Shown here piece by piece: positions 23,252 to 39,000 of a stretch of DNA of 64,000 bases. The notes beneath the pieces were generated by a model, which did no database searches, was not told where the DNA came from, and was given only the letters and a program-made list of their open reading frames with translations. Origin of the DNA: Pleodorina starrii (Eukaryota; Chlorophyta; Chlorophyceae; Chlamydomonadales; Volvocaceae); NCBI GenBank assembly GCA_030267565.1, contig BRXU01000014.1, forward strand, positions 1,090,001-1,154,000, given 5' to 3'. Numbering within the stretch: the stretch's first letter is position 1; every line of letters begins with the position of its first letter. The position numbers and the translations under genes were made by a program.

Positions 23252-26200
23252 CTAATCGAAGATGGGACAGGAGGACGTGGCTTCGGACAGCGCGCAAATG
23301 GCACCCCCTGGCGGGCCTAATTTTCGGCGAAAGTAGTACACCGCTGCGGGGCAGCCGTCCTCAAAGCCGCGCAGCTCCATCGATGGGCCCGTGTACATGG
23401 TGCAGAGGGGTGCGTGCTGCGCCGTGGGTCGGACTGCGGCCAAAGACGGAAGAAGCACCACAGGACACGGCAAGACGGGGTAAAATGCTTCAGGCGGGGC
23501 GGTGCTACCGGTACGAGCGCAGCGAGCGAGCGCGGCAGGCGGTCGCGCAGGCCGGCCCCGTCCGCGGCAGTGCCTGCCGCCCCTGCTGTCCCTCCTCCCG
23601 AGACATCCATCCACGCCAGTGGCGAAGGTCGAGCTACAGACGTACTTGCAGCACGCGCTTTTGACTGAACCCACAGATCCATAGATAGCCCTGCGACGTA
23701 GCCCGCGTCTTCCGTGGCCGCAACACAACTCCGCGCTGCGCGACGAACTGTACAGGTGCCACCCCGCCCCCGCCCCCCGCATTGCCCACTCGCTGGAGCA
23801 TCGTGCCGCGATGCCGCGCGAGGTAGGGGCGACGGTGACCGCGGCATCGACGGCGGCGGCACTTACATGGCTTGCAATCGATGAAGTTCCGAAATTCTTC
23901 GTCCTCTTCGTAGTAGCGCTGCGGCGCCAGGTCCGGCCGCTTCCGCCGCATGCGCAGGATGGCCATGATCGTGTTAAACGCGTCGAACTCGCCTGCGCGC
24001 GGTGGAAAGCAGCGCAGGGGCGCGTGGAGGCCGAACCGCTTTTCGCGTCGGGTACTTCGCTGCGCTTCTCCCTTTTCTTCCCCTGTCTCTTAATTCCTGT
24101 TTTGCTGTCGCCCCTTTTACTTGGCTGCGGTTATCCGAAACCACCTCTCCAAACCCCCCGCCTACACGCCCCGAAGCCCGTCGCGCCTCTCGCCCGAAGC
24201 CAGACAGACCAACGCGGAGACCCAAACGCACCCGCGCGCGCACTTGCCCTTACCTGTCTCGCCCATGATGCCTCCCAGGTTGGTGGACCAGTGCAGGTGC
24301 TGCGCCGCGCAGGCGGTGCGGATCTGCATCTGCCGCACCTGCTCCGGAGTGAACGACTCCAGGATGTCGCCAAGCTGCGGGATCTGCGCCTGCGTGATGC
24401 GCACCCCAAACCTGCGGAAGGCGGCAGCAGTTGGCCTAACAAGCGGGGGCTGCTGCTGCTGCCACGTGCACAGCGGCAAGCCGGTTGCTAAGGCGATAAG
24501 AGACCGCGATGAGGACAGCGGTGGCGTTCCGACGCTGGGCGTTCCGCGGAGGTCCATGCGCGCACGGCTGCCCGGCCCCGCGGGCGGCCGCCCCCACGGG
24601 AGACATCCTGGCCCCCAGCCTAGGCCCCGTGTGTCTCTTCCCCGTTTCTCCCACGTATCTTGCCCGTATCACTTAGATATGCATGTGCGCAGCTTACGGA
24701 AGATGAAAGCCGCCCCGCCATGCCGGTAAGGTAGGCAGGTGCGGGAAGGAGTTCGGGGTCTAAGCAGCCGCCATGGCGGCCTATTTCCAACCTGCTGGTC
24801 CGCCCCCACCTGTTCCAATCCATCTCCGGTTCGAACGCCTCGTACAGCATGTCCGTTGCCGCCACGGGTATACAACCGTACATGGTGGCCACAATGCCGC
24901 GCTTGCCCCAGCCGCCTCCCGCCGCCGCGAGGCAGAAGATGCTGGAGGCATAGTCCCGTGCGTAGTCGTCCGTGCCGGGCAAAACGCGCCACCCCCGCCG
25001 TTTATGGTAGTGGTAGTAGACCTGCGCGTGCCCGGACGCAGGGTGATGCAGGAGGCGGCCGGATCGGCGCATGCTCGTTGCCCAGGCGCGCATGCGCGAC
25101 AGGCAATTAATCGCGGCCACTGAGGCGGCACGCAGACCATGGGCAAGGCCCGTGCTACCGCTTGTTCTCTGGCGCCGCGACCGAGTCTGGTGCAGCTGCC
25201 ATAGCGGCGCGTCCTCCTCTACTTCTGGATCCTGGCTAGATGGCACTGGTGCGACGGAGGCGGCAGCCAAAGCGCGAGACACATGTACAGGCATACAGCC
25301 CAGACCCGTGTTCCCTTTTGAGAGAGCAGGGCAAAAGTGGTCTCAGTATGTCATGATATTAGGTCGCCAAGACAAGCCCCTCGGTACTTGCAGAATGACA
25401 GTTGCAACCCGTAAGCACGCGCCTGGAAACACAACCCCGTCATGCCCCACCCCACCCCCCCAAACCCCAACCCAGCGCACCGAGAGCCCGCGGGACTCAC
25501 CGCTTGTCGAACGCCGCCGCTGTACCGTACTTGTTTGTAGTACGTACAGTGCGGCGGCAGCACGCGCTTGTTACCGCTGCCACACACACCGCCCGCAAAG
25601 AAGAATATGTTGGTGCGGTTGCGCTTCTGGTTGCGCGGGTGTAGCGGCGTCTCTATGACGAACCGGTCGTGGCTGGACATGGCCATGAACGGCACGACGA
25701 TGTCCTGGGGAAACGCGGGGGCCGGCGGAATCCACCGGAGTCGTTGTTTATGTCGTGAAACTGGTGGGTTTGTAGCCCACTTTCACAAAACAACAACTGG
25801 GCTCCAGATCGGAGCGTCCAAAGCTAAGTGGCAGGGCGCATCTTTCCTGTCTGGTTTGCTGGTTAGGTTGATAGAAGGGGTCTTTGCTGTCACTGCGAAG
25901 GCGACCCAACCAGCCCATGAGCGCAGCGCCTACGGATGGCTGACCCGCTTGCGGAGGCGGCCTCAAGCCACTCGCTGCGAGCCTGCACTCGCTGTTGACC
26001 GGACCGGCACATGTCTGAGCCTCATGCAGCCACCGTCGGCAGCGCGGCAGAAGCCTGCCTGGACCGTTCCCATAGACCATCCACCAGAAGCGAAACGCGA
26101 CTCCGGGTGGGGTGTTTCGACCTCGCATCACTCTCCAAGCCGCTCTCGCTCGCGTCACTCACCCGACCGGGGACCATGCACGGCACACGGTTGTGGAAGA

Positions 26201-28076
26201 TCTGCGTCCAGTGGGGGTGGAAGTCGTACATGCCCCAGAACTGCAGCCACGTGACGTTCATGGTCATGTTTCGGATCTTCATGGGCAGCTCGCACGTGCC
26301 CACGTCGCCTGCGGGTGGGCCAAGGAAGGGGCCGCCAGGGGCCACGCGGCGGACAGAGCGAGCGGCGATGGGTCACCCTGGGCCGCAACACAGGCCAGAA
26401 CAGACCATGACGCGCGCCATGAGGGCAGAGGATCACGTCTGCATGCACGCCGCCTTCTCTGGCGAAGGTCTCCTTCATGGGGTACAGATGCGAGGCGATA
26501 CAAATTGGGTCAAGATATCCGTGTCACGGAGAGCCAGTGTGGACCTTCAAAAGAAGGCCCTTCTCCCCCGAAGCCGTCACGGCCCCTGTGCCGCAGCGGC
26601 CGTTAACAAAAGCTGCCGGGGCGCCTTCCACCACCACCGACACCCCTGGATGCACAGACCGCCTTCCGGCTGCCCCGACATGACGCCCCCAACGCCGCAG
26701 CCGCGGCACAAGTAGCACCCCAACGGCTGCCCTGTGACCGGTCGAGCAGCCTGGGTGCCAGCGCGCCCGGTTGCCTGCTTGAGGGGTCTGCCCAAGCGCA
26801 TGGCGCCTCCGGCGCTATCCGTGTGTCAACCTCTCGCAAGGGGTCCGCGGGCGTGCCGGCGGACTTCAAGGACCATGCATGTCGCCACCACTGGCGGCTG
26901 TACCCCGGCGGTGCAAAGCACCCGGGGCGCACCCAAAAACACCAGCTCCGGGCCGTGGTCCTGGCCCTTTCCGCCCGCCCCTATTGGATCGCCGCCTGGT
27001 TTCGATGTTGCATGCCCCGACAACGTGTTCACAGACCGTGGCCGGTACTGGCGGGATCATTCGGGGTGCTGCTGTCCCATACCCGAGCCTGGCACTGATG
27101 CACTCTGCTGCAGTCCGGGTCCTCGTTACGGGTCTGAAGCTCTGGACGCCCGCCCTTCGCTCCCCTCCCACCTTCCGCGGGCATGATGTGCCGCGCCCCG
27201 CCGGTACGATTCCAGTACGGCCACGCCTCTATGACGTAGTTTAGCATGGGCTCCAGCAGGAACGCGCGCTTCAGGTCGCGCGCGCTGCCGGGTATGTAGA
27301 AGAAGTCCGCTTCATCGGGGTCAGCTGTCCGATGGCCCCCCGACAGTATTCGCTCCATGAGCGCCATGTGCAGCGGGGGCCGGTCCACCTTGTGTATGTC
27401 CCGCCTGTGTATCGCAAGTTTCGAAATCGTGTCGGCGCTGCCCTGGCCCGAGCGCCAGACCCCACCCTCAAACACTCACTTGACGTTGAAGTCCGGGGGC
27501 ACCTCGTACACGTAAATTTTGGGTCCACGCTTGTTCAAGCGGTAGCCCTGGCCCGCAAGGACCTCCATCTTACCCTGCTCATTGTATGATAGCGCGCAGT
27601 CCAGTCCAAAGAAGCCTGCATCCATTTACTCGCTCAGGATACAAGAGGGGGGAACCTACGATGACGAACGCCCAAACCAACTTTACCTGGCTTGCAGTGG
27701 CAAAAGCCACCTTTACAGTCGCCCCTTCCATTGCAGGCGTTCACGCACAAAGTCGGATTGCCGTCCTTGCAGGTGTTGATGGGGTTGTCGACGCCCACAC
27801 GTTTGACGCAAAAGCCCCGATAGGCTATAGTGCACGCGGGGCCCGTGTAGTTCCAAGGACAGTCACATCTGCAATAAATTCAAATAAATCTGTAACGACC
27901 AAATGATCAACAACACTGGCAGCGCGGCGCATTTACCGGCCGAGCTCCTCGTTGCACGTTCCAAACTTGGAGCAGCCGTCAGGGCAAGATTTTCGACCTG
28001 ATGCTGGTGCCACAACAAATGCTCCACATAGAACTGCTAAAATCCAGAACGATGCCCACGCCAGCGTGGAGCGCAT
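23252..28076 (-). CDS. Secreted EGF-domain exostosin-like glycosyltransferase (GT47)
   Basis: Ten exons (28076-27937, 27868-27687, 27615-27480, 27404-27172, 26308-26163, 25704-25501, 25021-24810, 24411-24254, 23992-23867, 23433-23252) join in phase to 572 residues. Residues 1-27 form a signal peptide with a hydrophobic core and an APASG end. Residues 28-105 are Cys-rich and EGF-like (CPDGCSKFGTCN, CDCPWNYTGPAC, CVNACNGRGDCKGGFCHC). The GT47 domain starts with IYVYEVPPDFNV and continues with DEADFFYIPG, FVIETPLHPRNQKR, IFFFAGGVCG, SIFCLAAAGGGWGKR and YGCIPVAATD, as in exostosin and plant xylan/pectin enzymes. It probably acts in the Golgi or at the cell surface in wall glycoprotein or polysaccharide synthesis; donor unknown. 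The exon 3/4 join has two possible acceptors; the one leaving a 75-nt intron was chosen. Confidence 0.85.
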
Positions 28077-28812
28077 CGCTGACCCCGAATCCAAGCTGCA
28101 GCTCTATCTCTTAGGACATCAATGCAAAAGTGTGTTAGATCAGGGGCGACATGTTTATGGGCAAAGCTGACAGTTCACTATCTGGTCTAGACCCCCCGCA
28201 ACGGCTTGGTCAGTGTTATTGTGGCTCCAAGCAAGTTTTAAATAGCTCGAGCAAAGTATGATAAATTGAAAACTTCATACACGTTGGGAAGCTATGCATC
28301 GGCTCTCTCCTGTCTACTGCGGGCCGTAGTTATGTTTTACGGCACCGGCAAGTTCGTTGCCCTGCCATCGACAAACAATTGCAATGCTTCTTACGCGACT
28401 GCTGACAACACGTAGTATGTGCACCAAGTAAGTATACAATTCTACAAAGCCGACAGGCACCTTACTTCTATCTACTCTGCCCGAGGCCGATCCATCCACG
28501 AAAGGAAGGAGAGTTGCATTTATCGCGGTTTCTAGTTACATCCTTTCAGTCACAAGAATCAGCCACGGCAACGGCACACTCCCAGCCGAGTCAGGCCGAA
28601 CCGGGACGGGCGTCGCGACCGGCCGTGCGCTTATCACCAACGCTTCATTACAGAAGGCATTGTTTATCGTTGTAAAAGTTCTTATGTGTTGACATCATCT
28701 TCCCAAGAGGCCAGCAGACGGGGGAGGTTGGATCGCGCTGGGCGTAGCAGCTGAGAGCTGACACAGCCCGACACATCGTTCATCATCCGGCCTTCCATAG
28801 GATTCAACATGT
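28077..28812. other. Intergenic region upstream of the exostosin gene
   Basis: AT-richer 0.7 kb holding the presumed promoter and 5' UTR of the exostosin gene (-). No coding exon is supported. It ends where the 1,773-bp direct repeat begins. Confidence 0.5.
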
Positions 28813-31263
<2,451 letters not shown>

Positions 31264-31379
31264 GCCCGACCGGAGGCCGAGGCGTGGGTTAAGGGAGCAG
31301 AGGAGGTGGGGTGACGGGTTTCCCCGGTCCCAGTCCTCCCCCGCCACCGCGGTGGGGGTTGAGAACGAGTATGTGTTAG

Positions 31380-34300
31380 TTATGTGCCCGTCTGCTGTTG
31401 CGTCTCGTGCGGGGAGCGTTCCATTTGCCGCCGGGTGATCACAATCTTATTGAGCGCCCGAACAGCGTGATCGTGGAGTTCGTTGCAGCATGTTTTGGCC
31501 GCTTCACTGCCCGCCCCTAGGGTGCAGAGAAGGGGGCGTAAGTCTTTTCGGATGGTACCGGCGAAGCCTAGGCTGATGGCTTCCTGTGCTGTGTAACAGA
31601 CTTTCCACCCCTCCTTTGTGAGGAGCCGTGCTAGCTCGGAGTGTTGGATGGCTTTGTCATGTTGTTTCTGCTTGTGGTTGGTGTCGGCCGTGTATCCTAT
31701 TTCGAGGATATGCACGGTGTGTTGACTAGGGTCCGGGGGCCCCATGTATCCGATCTCTTGTGCCTCGTGAAGAGGGATGCTAGGGATGAGGAGTAGATCG
31801 GGGCGCATTTTGAGCCGTTCTCCCTCCGGGGTGTTTGGGAGCAGCCAGTGCGGTAGTCTTGTGCCTGGTACATAGTCCGGCCGGTCATCTGCGGGGCAGG
31901 CGTCCATGACCGTGTAGCAGCCCCCGTTGATTCCCCGGGCGAGCGTACTGGTGATGGTTTGAACCGCCTGATTGTGCCGAAGAATGTATAGAGCGCGCAT
32001 CCGTGGGTGGCGGCAGCCACCCAGGATATGCCCCCCGGAGTCGGGGTTGTGGCACAGGGGGCAGCTTCCTGACGCAACTGGGCCTCCCGGGGCCAATGAT
32101 TTCCTGAAGCGGTTCGCGAGCTTGGCGTTCCATAGTTGGCCGTACAGGTAGTCGAAGCACCGTTTGGCGTGCTTGTGTCGGCCTATCTTGCGCTGTAGGG
32201 TGCGTGCGCTGGCGTTGATGTCCAGGTCGGGTATGGTATTCGCAACGAACTTCATGTAATCTGTCTCATTTGTGTAGCCCGAGTGCGTTTCCGGACGCAC
32301 TAGGGCTTCGATGCCCCGGTTGAGGTCGTTGGCAAAGTGCCCAGCATTCTTCTCAGGCCCATGTATCTTCCGTAGCCACCAGTATTGGTTACGTGGGTTA
32401 TTGTCAGATGTTTCGGTTGTGCTCAGTGCGTCGGGGTCGAGCTTTGCAAGGCCTCGCGCGGCCCGTACGGCTGCTTTATCTGCTTCTTCGTTGTATTTCA
32501 CGCCAGTGTGGGCTTTTACTTTAAGTAGGGAAGTTGTTAAATTGCATGCTGCTCTCTTTTTAAGAGTAGTGACTATCTGCTCAAGCAGGGCCTTATGTTT
32601 GCTGAGCCGGAGTTTCTGTGGGTTATTGATCATCTTTTTTATTAGGTAAAGGGCTGCGGCTGAATCCGTCCAGATGGATAAGTGGGTGTTGTCCTCAGGC
32701 GTGCCTCTGCGCATGTAGAGTGCTTGGTGGATGGCACTTAGTTCACACCTCGTGATGGTTTGGCAGCCATGATGTCCAGCATTTACATCGATGTGGAGCG
32801 TCTTATTGGTGAGTGCGTCGACGGCCGCGGCTCCCAGTATTTGTCGTTCCTCGTCGCCATCTTTTACCTTTTGAACAGATCCGTCCGTGTAGATTGCGTT
32901 CTGGGAGTCGTATCGCAGCGACTGTTTGGCGTGGAATGTCCGGAAGACGGCCTGTCGCTCAGCAGAGGTGAGGTTGTCGCACGGACGGGAGAGTACCGCC
33001 GCGGCGGGTGGCCGGTCGCTCATACTGCGCACCCGTTTCCGCACCCACTGGGGCGGGTTCCAGGGGTGGGAGGGCTCCATGGGGTTGGCGGTTGCAGCCG
33101 GCATGCCAAGAGTCCGACGGAGGCGTTCGGCGTGGGTTCGACCAGTTGCGTTGCTGATTAAGAGAAGAGTGAGGCCCATCGGGTAGGGTTGGGGGGTATC
33201 TTCAAGGGTTTCGCTGTACAGACTGGCTGTGCCCGTGAACGCGTCGATTCTTCCGATCATAGTGACCAGCGGGTGGGTGAGGTAACGGGTATATGGCGCC
33301 GTTCGAGCCGTGGGCAGCAGGAGGAGGGTGGCGGTGGGTGTGCTCTCAGACCGTACTGTCTCGGCCCATCCCAAGGCCCATCTTAGGGCGTGATGCCCCT
33401 CCTCCGGCGTAGGCTCGGGGTGGGCGATGGAGAGGCCTGTGAATGGCTGCGTATATGCATCGTGGTTCGCCCCAAAGAGCTGGTCCTCTGAAAAGCGTGA
33501 ATAGTATGTATCTACGCAGTCGGCTACATTGAGGGGGGATGCAAAGCGTTCGGTTGTGGCGCCGAGCGCGGTCGTGAGGCGCTTCATAAGTGCTTCGGGC
33601 AGCCGGCGCTCGTTTGCCGCTTTGACGGGTTGCAGTTTGGTGCCCCCGCCGTTCCGGTACCGCAGGAGGAGGCGTGCGACGTCTTCCGCAAAGCCGCCCC
33701 TGGCGGCGAGTCGGGCATGGTCTTCCGGGCGGTTCTGCTGCGCGTCTTGGTACCTGTACCACAGGCTGCGGAGACGACAGACGGAGATTTGGCCTACACA
33801 GTTACCTTGGGGGCCGTAGACGAGGGCCAGTCCGATGGTCTGCAGTCCTTCAGGTATGTCCCCGTCACCCTCCCAGGGTGTTCCGCAGAGGGGGCCGTTG
33901 TGTTTGCCGATCTGGATAGTGTAACGCCCTGTGGGGTAGATGTCCTTGTCCGGGTTTCCCGGTTGGACGTTGATTTCGACAAACTGTCTGAGAAGGCGCT
34001 GCCCTCGGGTCGTGTTTAGGCATTCGGTTTCCCATCGACCTTGTTGTTGCCTTTCCGTCAGGTGCTTGTCGCGTGTCTCCGCCGCGCGCCCCGGGTCATG
34101 TCCGGCTTCCTGAGCGCGTCGATCCCGGAATGCATTGAGCAGTTCGATCCAGTTATCTTGTTGGGCCAGACGCGTGCCCTCGTCTTCAGTGGGCGCCCAG
34201 TCCACTTCGACTGGGCCCACCTGCGGTGGTGTGCCGTTGGAAGGCGCATGGGGGTGTACCGCCTGGGGGTGGTATCCGTTGGCAGCGTAGAGGGCGAGGG

Positions 34301-35067
34301 CTCCTTTGGTTACTGCCGTGCGTTCCCAGTCGACCAGGTAGTAGGTGCGGTGGGTGCCTTGGCTCGGTGGGTGGATTGTGCGCTGCTTCTTTGGGGTCGG
34401 TTTGTCGACGGCGACCCGTTTACGTATTTCTGCGTTGATGCACGCCACCCTTTCCTGGTCTCCGAAGAGGAATTGCGTGATACTGATTCCATACCGCGCC
34501 GGGACCTCCGCAGGCCATGGTTCCTCGCCCAGCAGCATCTGGAGGAGCCGTTCGGCGGAGCCGACCCTGGTTAGCAGGCCCTTGTGGTGCGGGTGGCGTA
34601 GGAGCTCTTCGCAATGTTGGATGGTGAGTGGGGTGTGTCGGGGGTTCCAGCCGATGGCGTCGGTGTCCACGATGCCCGTTACCGGCTTGAGGTTTTGACG
34701 CAAAAGGTATGCTTTGAGGCGGTCACGGTCGGTTAGCCGCCGTGGCTGGTGTTGCCGGGCGTGACATCTAGGCGTCGAGCGTCGTGTGGTGGGATCTGCC
34801 GTCGCGCCCCCGGGCGGCGTCGGTTGGGTCGCCTCGTTGGCGATTATCACGCCTGGGGGTGTGGGGGCTGTGTCGGCGTGTGCGGTTTGCATGGCGTCGA
34901 CCGGGTCACGGGGCTTTGGGGCGAGGTACTTTGTTATGCGTCCGTACGGTATGGGTTTGGGTCCAGCCGTTTCGTCGGTTAGGCCGGTCAGGCCGGGGTT
35001 GTCTGGAATGAGCCGCAGCTCGGGGGGTAGAGATGTGGATCCGCGGTATCTGGGTGCCCGAGCCCGC
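31380..35067 (-). CDS. Retrotransposon ORF fragment: RNase H, zinc knuckle, restriction-like endonuclease
   Basis: About 1,229 codons without a stop inside the element; the frame continues 35 nt into the flanking target copy, where a chance ATG (35102) lies. The N-terminal ~750 residues match nothing I recognise. RNase H follows with its acidic residues in IYTDGS, TRCELSAIHQAL, IWTDSAAALYLI and EEADKAA. Next is a knuckle CPLCHNPDSGGHILGGCRH, then a PD-(D/E)XK-like stretch (KMRPDLLLIP, HILEIGYTADTN, then Lys-rich), in the same order as the R2 C-terminus. No reverse transcriptase YxDD block was found. Because the frame is unbroken, the copy must be young. Confidence 0.75.
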
Positions 35068-36026
35068 CGTGATACTATATATAGTATCATCAGTGCAGGC
35101 ACACATCATCGCAGGTAGAGAAATCGGGTTGGCGCCGCGCGAATCCGACGAAGCTATCACAGCACGGCGAAGATATCCCGACACCGTTGGCGCCGACAGT
35201 CCACCACCTGCACCACCACCTGTCCACGCAGCCCTGTACAAATGCGACAACTGTAATCTATCCTCACAACTTCTTGCCCCAATAACGCAACCTCGTCGTT
35301 GCCGATGCCTTATCCGGTTCCTCGCCTTTCCGCCCGCCTCGTCGGCCAGCGTCGTGCGGTGGGCGAGGCGCCGCACGTGGGCACGGGAGGCGTCGGCGTG
35401 CTGCGACATCCAAATCTCTACATCTTGTAGCAGATGGAGGAAACCGTAGCGAAGGACATGTGAGGTACACTGACACCTAAGCTCTGACCTGGCAAGAACA
35501 ATCGAGCCCGAGCAAAATTCCTCCCCGGGCGGGCTGCAAACCCGCCAACACGCAAAGCAGACTTCGTCATATGGGCCTAGGCCACTAGCTCCCCGCCGCA
35601 CCCACAGACTGGGGGGCACCATATACTGGCCGCCGCTGTATTCCTCCCTCTACTCCCTCCACTGCTGCTAAACGCGGTACCTGCACGGTAGCGGTACCTA
35701 GCAGGTAAGGCCCACCGAGGGTCTGTTTGGCGGGCATGACTCACCCTCGCCAACCCGTTCGCACTCAACATACTCCCAACGACGATTACGCATACATCCA
35801 ACGCTCACGAGTCGGATGGTGCCATTGTAGACCAGCCTCACACCCCGGTATCTTCTTTTTCACCCTACCGGTACCTGCCCGAATCCGTCTGCGCCCCGGA
35901 GCCACGCCCCCTCCCATCAGCTCCAGTCTTGCTCTCCTATTCCCTCTCGCACCGTAGCCCCCCCCTCCCCCCGCTTCGCCTCTGCCTAGCTAGTATGAAG
36001 CATGCTCCTTGCTCCATGATTCCCAG

Positions 36027-39000
36027 CTAGTACGGGTACATCTCCGCGGCAGCGAACACCAGCACCGCCCCCGGCCCCGCCACCCCACCATCCGCGGCCC
36101 CTTTGCCATCCGACAGCAGGATCCTGTTCTCCTGTGACGAGGCCGACGGCGCGCCCGGCCCCGGCCCCGCACGCAAGCCGCCGCCCGGCACTGCGGCGGC
36201 ACCGCCGCCGGCATTGGGCGCCGAGCTATTGCGAGTGGCCGTCGCGGCAGTGGCGGCGGCGGCGGCATTGGGGATGGCCGTGGCGCTGGGCACCTGGCCT
36301 TCGGCGAGGCCTTGGTCGCCGCCACCGACCCACGGGTCGTTCATCTTGAGGATGACCTTGGTCTGCCTGCCGCGCTCCTGCGAGTGCTCCAGCGCCTCCG
36401 ACCACTCCGTGATGTCGTACCTGCGCCGTGAACCAGACACAGCGACACATGGGCATTCGAGCGCTGTGCAGTATAGTCGCGGCGCGGCTGCGCCGCCGTT
36501 AAAAAAGGCTCAGTCGCTGCAGCGAAGGTATTGATGTTACCGCGACACATACGCGCCGCAAACGACAAGAAGCACCGTGCATCACCGTCCACGCCCTGCT
36601 CGGAACCCCGGTCCGACCCATGGGTCACTGCCCCCGCCCCCGCCTCCACTCACTCCGTATACGCCACGCTGAGCATGCCCGCCGCCACCAGCTTGGCCAG
36701 GGACTCCAGGGACTCCGCCATCCGGCCGGGGCGGGCGGCCACCCAGCGGCGCAGGTTGAAGCCCCGCAGCCGAATGTCCCGGAACACCCAGGCCTGCCAG
36801 GGCCACGAGGGCGAGCGGCCGCTCATGCAGCCGTACACCACCAGCTCACCGCCCTGCGTGTCAGGTGGTAATTGAATGGGAGGGAAGCGGGGAGGGTAAC
36901 GGAACTGGGCAGCGTGAGACGCGGGGGCGGGGGTGGTTTAGGAGAACGTGCTCTCGCGTGCGGCGGCTCTGTGTTGGGGTGACCCTTGCGTGCTGTCAGA
37001 ACAGGGCGTGTGGCGTGTGGGTCGGGGAGGGCGGGGATTCCTGTGATTGGGGTCCGACATGATCGGGAGTCACCCGAGGTCCCAGCAGACGTGAACTGCC
37101 AGACAACATTCAAGAGGTAGGAAACGACAGAGCTGTGTACAAGGGGAAAGAGGCCCGCTGGCCCCACCGCTGGCTCTACCCTTCCAAGGATACGGAGCAC
37201 TGTGTGATACAAACAGCACCAGGACCAGCCGCTGCTGTGAAGGCCGGGAAGTCTGTGCCTTCGTGGTACGTACCTCCCCCAGCGCCTCCAGCAGCCGCAG
37301 CGCCGAGTCGCCGCCCACTGCGTCCAGGGCCAGGCGGGGCCGCGCGAAGAAGCGCAGCCGGTCCAGCTCCAGCTGCGGAGGGGCGGCGAGAGATGGTGCG
37401 GCGAGAGGTGGTGTGGCGGGAGGAGTGGCTAGGAGGTAGGTACGGTGTAGCGTTGGCGGATTGAAAGAACATGGGAGCTCGTCCTGGATGCTCTTCTGGA
37501 TACGACAAGCGGACAGGAGAGTCGAGGCAGCTCAGCGGTGGCCTTCAAGAGGCCATCGGGTGCGAGGAAGGAGTATACCTCATACCCGGAGCACAGATGA
37601 CTTGGGATACAGAAGTTGGCACACGCGGTCACCGAGCGACACGGCGTCTACCCGCCCAGCCTGCCGTACAGCCGCTTGCCGCACGAATGTCGTACAGAGC
37701 CGTACCCACCCGCAGCGATCCCTCGTCGGCCAGCACCTCCGCCGCGCCCAGGCTCTTGAGCCACGCGGCCGTACGGTTCCACCTGGCGTCGCCGCCGTCG
37801 ACGTTGCCGCCGCTGACGTTGCCGCCAGCACCCGCCGTGCCCGCGGCGGCGGCGGCGGCGGCGGCGGCGACCGCCGTGCCTCCTCGGCGGATGACCGCCA
37901 CGGCCCTCAGCCGCAGCAGCTTCGCCAGCTGCAGCACCACCTGGCCCACCGTGCTGGTGGCGGCGTTGAGGATGACGGCGTCGCCAGGCTGTACGGCACA
38001 AGTACGGCAGGAATACGGTTGTACAAACGGTAGGCGGACAGAGACGCAGCAGGGACAGCAGCTGCCTTACAGCACGTGTGAGCAGAGGGCAGAGGAGGAG
38101 CAGGAAGAGGACTGTTTGCCATGTTGGGCCCCAGAGCCCGTGCTGAAGCCCCTGCCGGCTGCCGCCGCAGGCGCCCCAGCAGGGGCGGCGGGGAAAAGGT
38201 GGGCAAAACTGACAGCGGTACGACTAATGTTGTACGACACATTCCGTACATACCTTGAGGCCGCCCTGCTCCAGAAGCTGATACGCCACCACAAGCTCCC
38301 TGCTCATGGCAAGGTACTCCAGGGGAAGGCCCCAGCCGTCCTGTTGGGTAAAACAAAAAAGCGGTTGGCGGGCCGTACATTTGTCGTACATCTAGTCGTA
38401 CAGGCAGCGCCCAGGTGGCGCACGGCTGACTTCTGCGTGTGATGATTAACGATCGCGCCGATTTGCAGGGTGCCGGGTTGAGGCCTGCAAAGCCGTCCCT
38501 TGGTTGGATCGGTTAGTCGGGTAAAAGCCGTTACGGGAAGCAAGCCCAGGCGGCCCCAAGCCGCCCCACCACAGCAGCCTCCGAGTCCTCCGTCTGTACA
38601 CTGCACCAAGAGCTGCCGTACTCTGATCCGTACTCTGTCCCGTACTCTGTGCCGTACCTTTGGCAGCCGCAGCAGCGCGCGCTCCTGCCACACCGCCGCG
38701 GTGGCCCATGTGCCGGTGAAGGGCCGCAACGGCAGCACCAGGTCTCCCTCAGACAGCGACTTGACGCCCGGACCAACCTGAACTCAGATCCGCCGGCGGG
38801 GGGCAGACAGAGGAGCCACCCCGTGGCAGGGTGAGCGACCAGGCGAGGGGTGTGAGGGCGGGGGCGTTGTGGGAGGAAGCGGCGGGCTATGTCGAGGGTG
38901 AGGGTGAGGGTGTCGAGGGCGGAGGGTTTGCCGGGACCGTACAGTATATGATGAAGTGCCTTGCCAGAACGGGAGTGGCGGGCATTAGGACCGGTAAAAG

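Larger units (their letters stand above)
35068..36840. repeat. Right copy of the 1,773-bp direct repeat
   Basis: Same sequence as 28813-30585. On its right side it continues without a break into the rest of exon 11 and upstream exons of the J-domain/MECR gene, so this is the copy joined to the functional gene. Its left edge abuts the 5' end of the retroelement at the palindrome GATACTATATATAGTATC. Confidence 0.95.
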
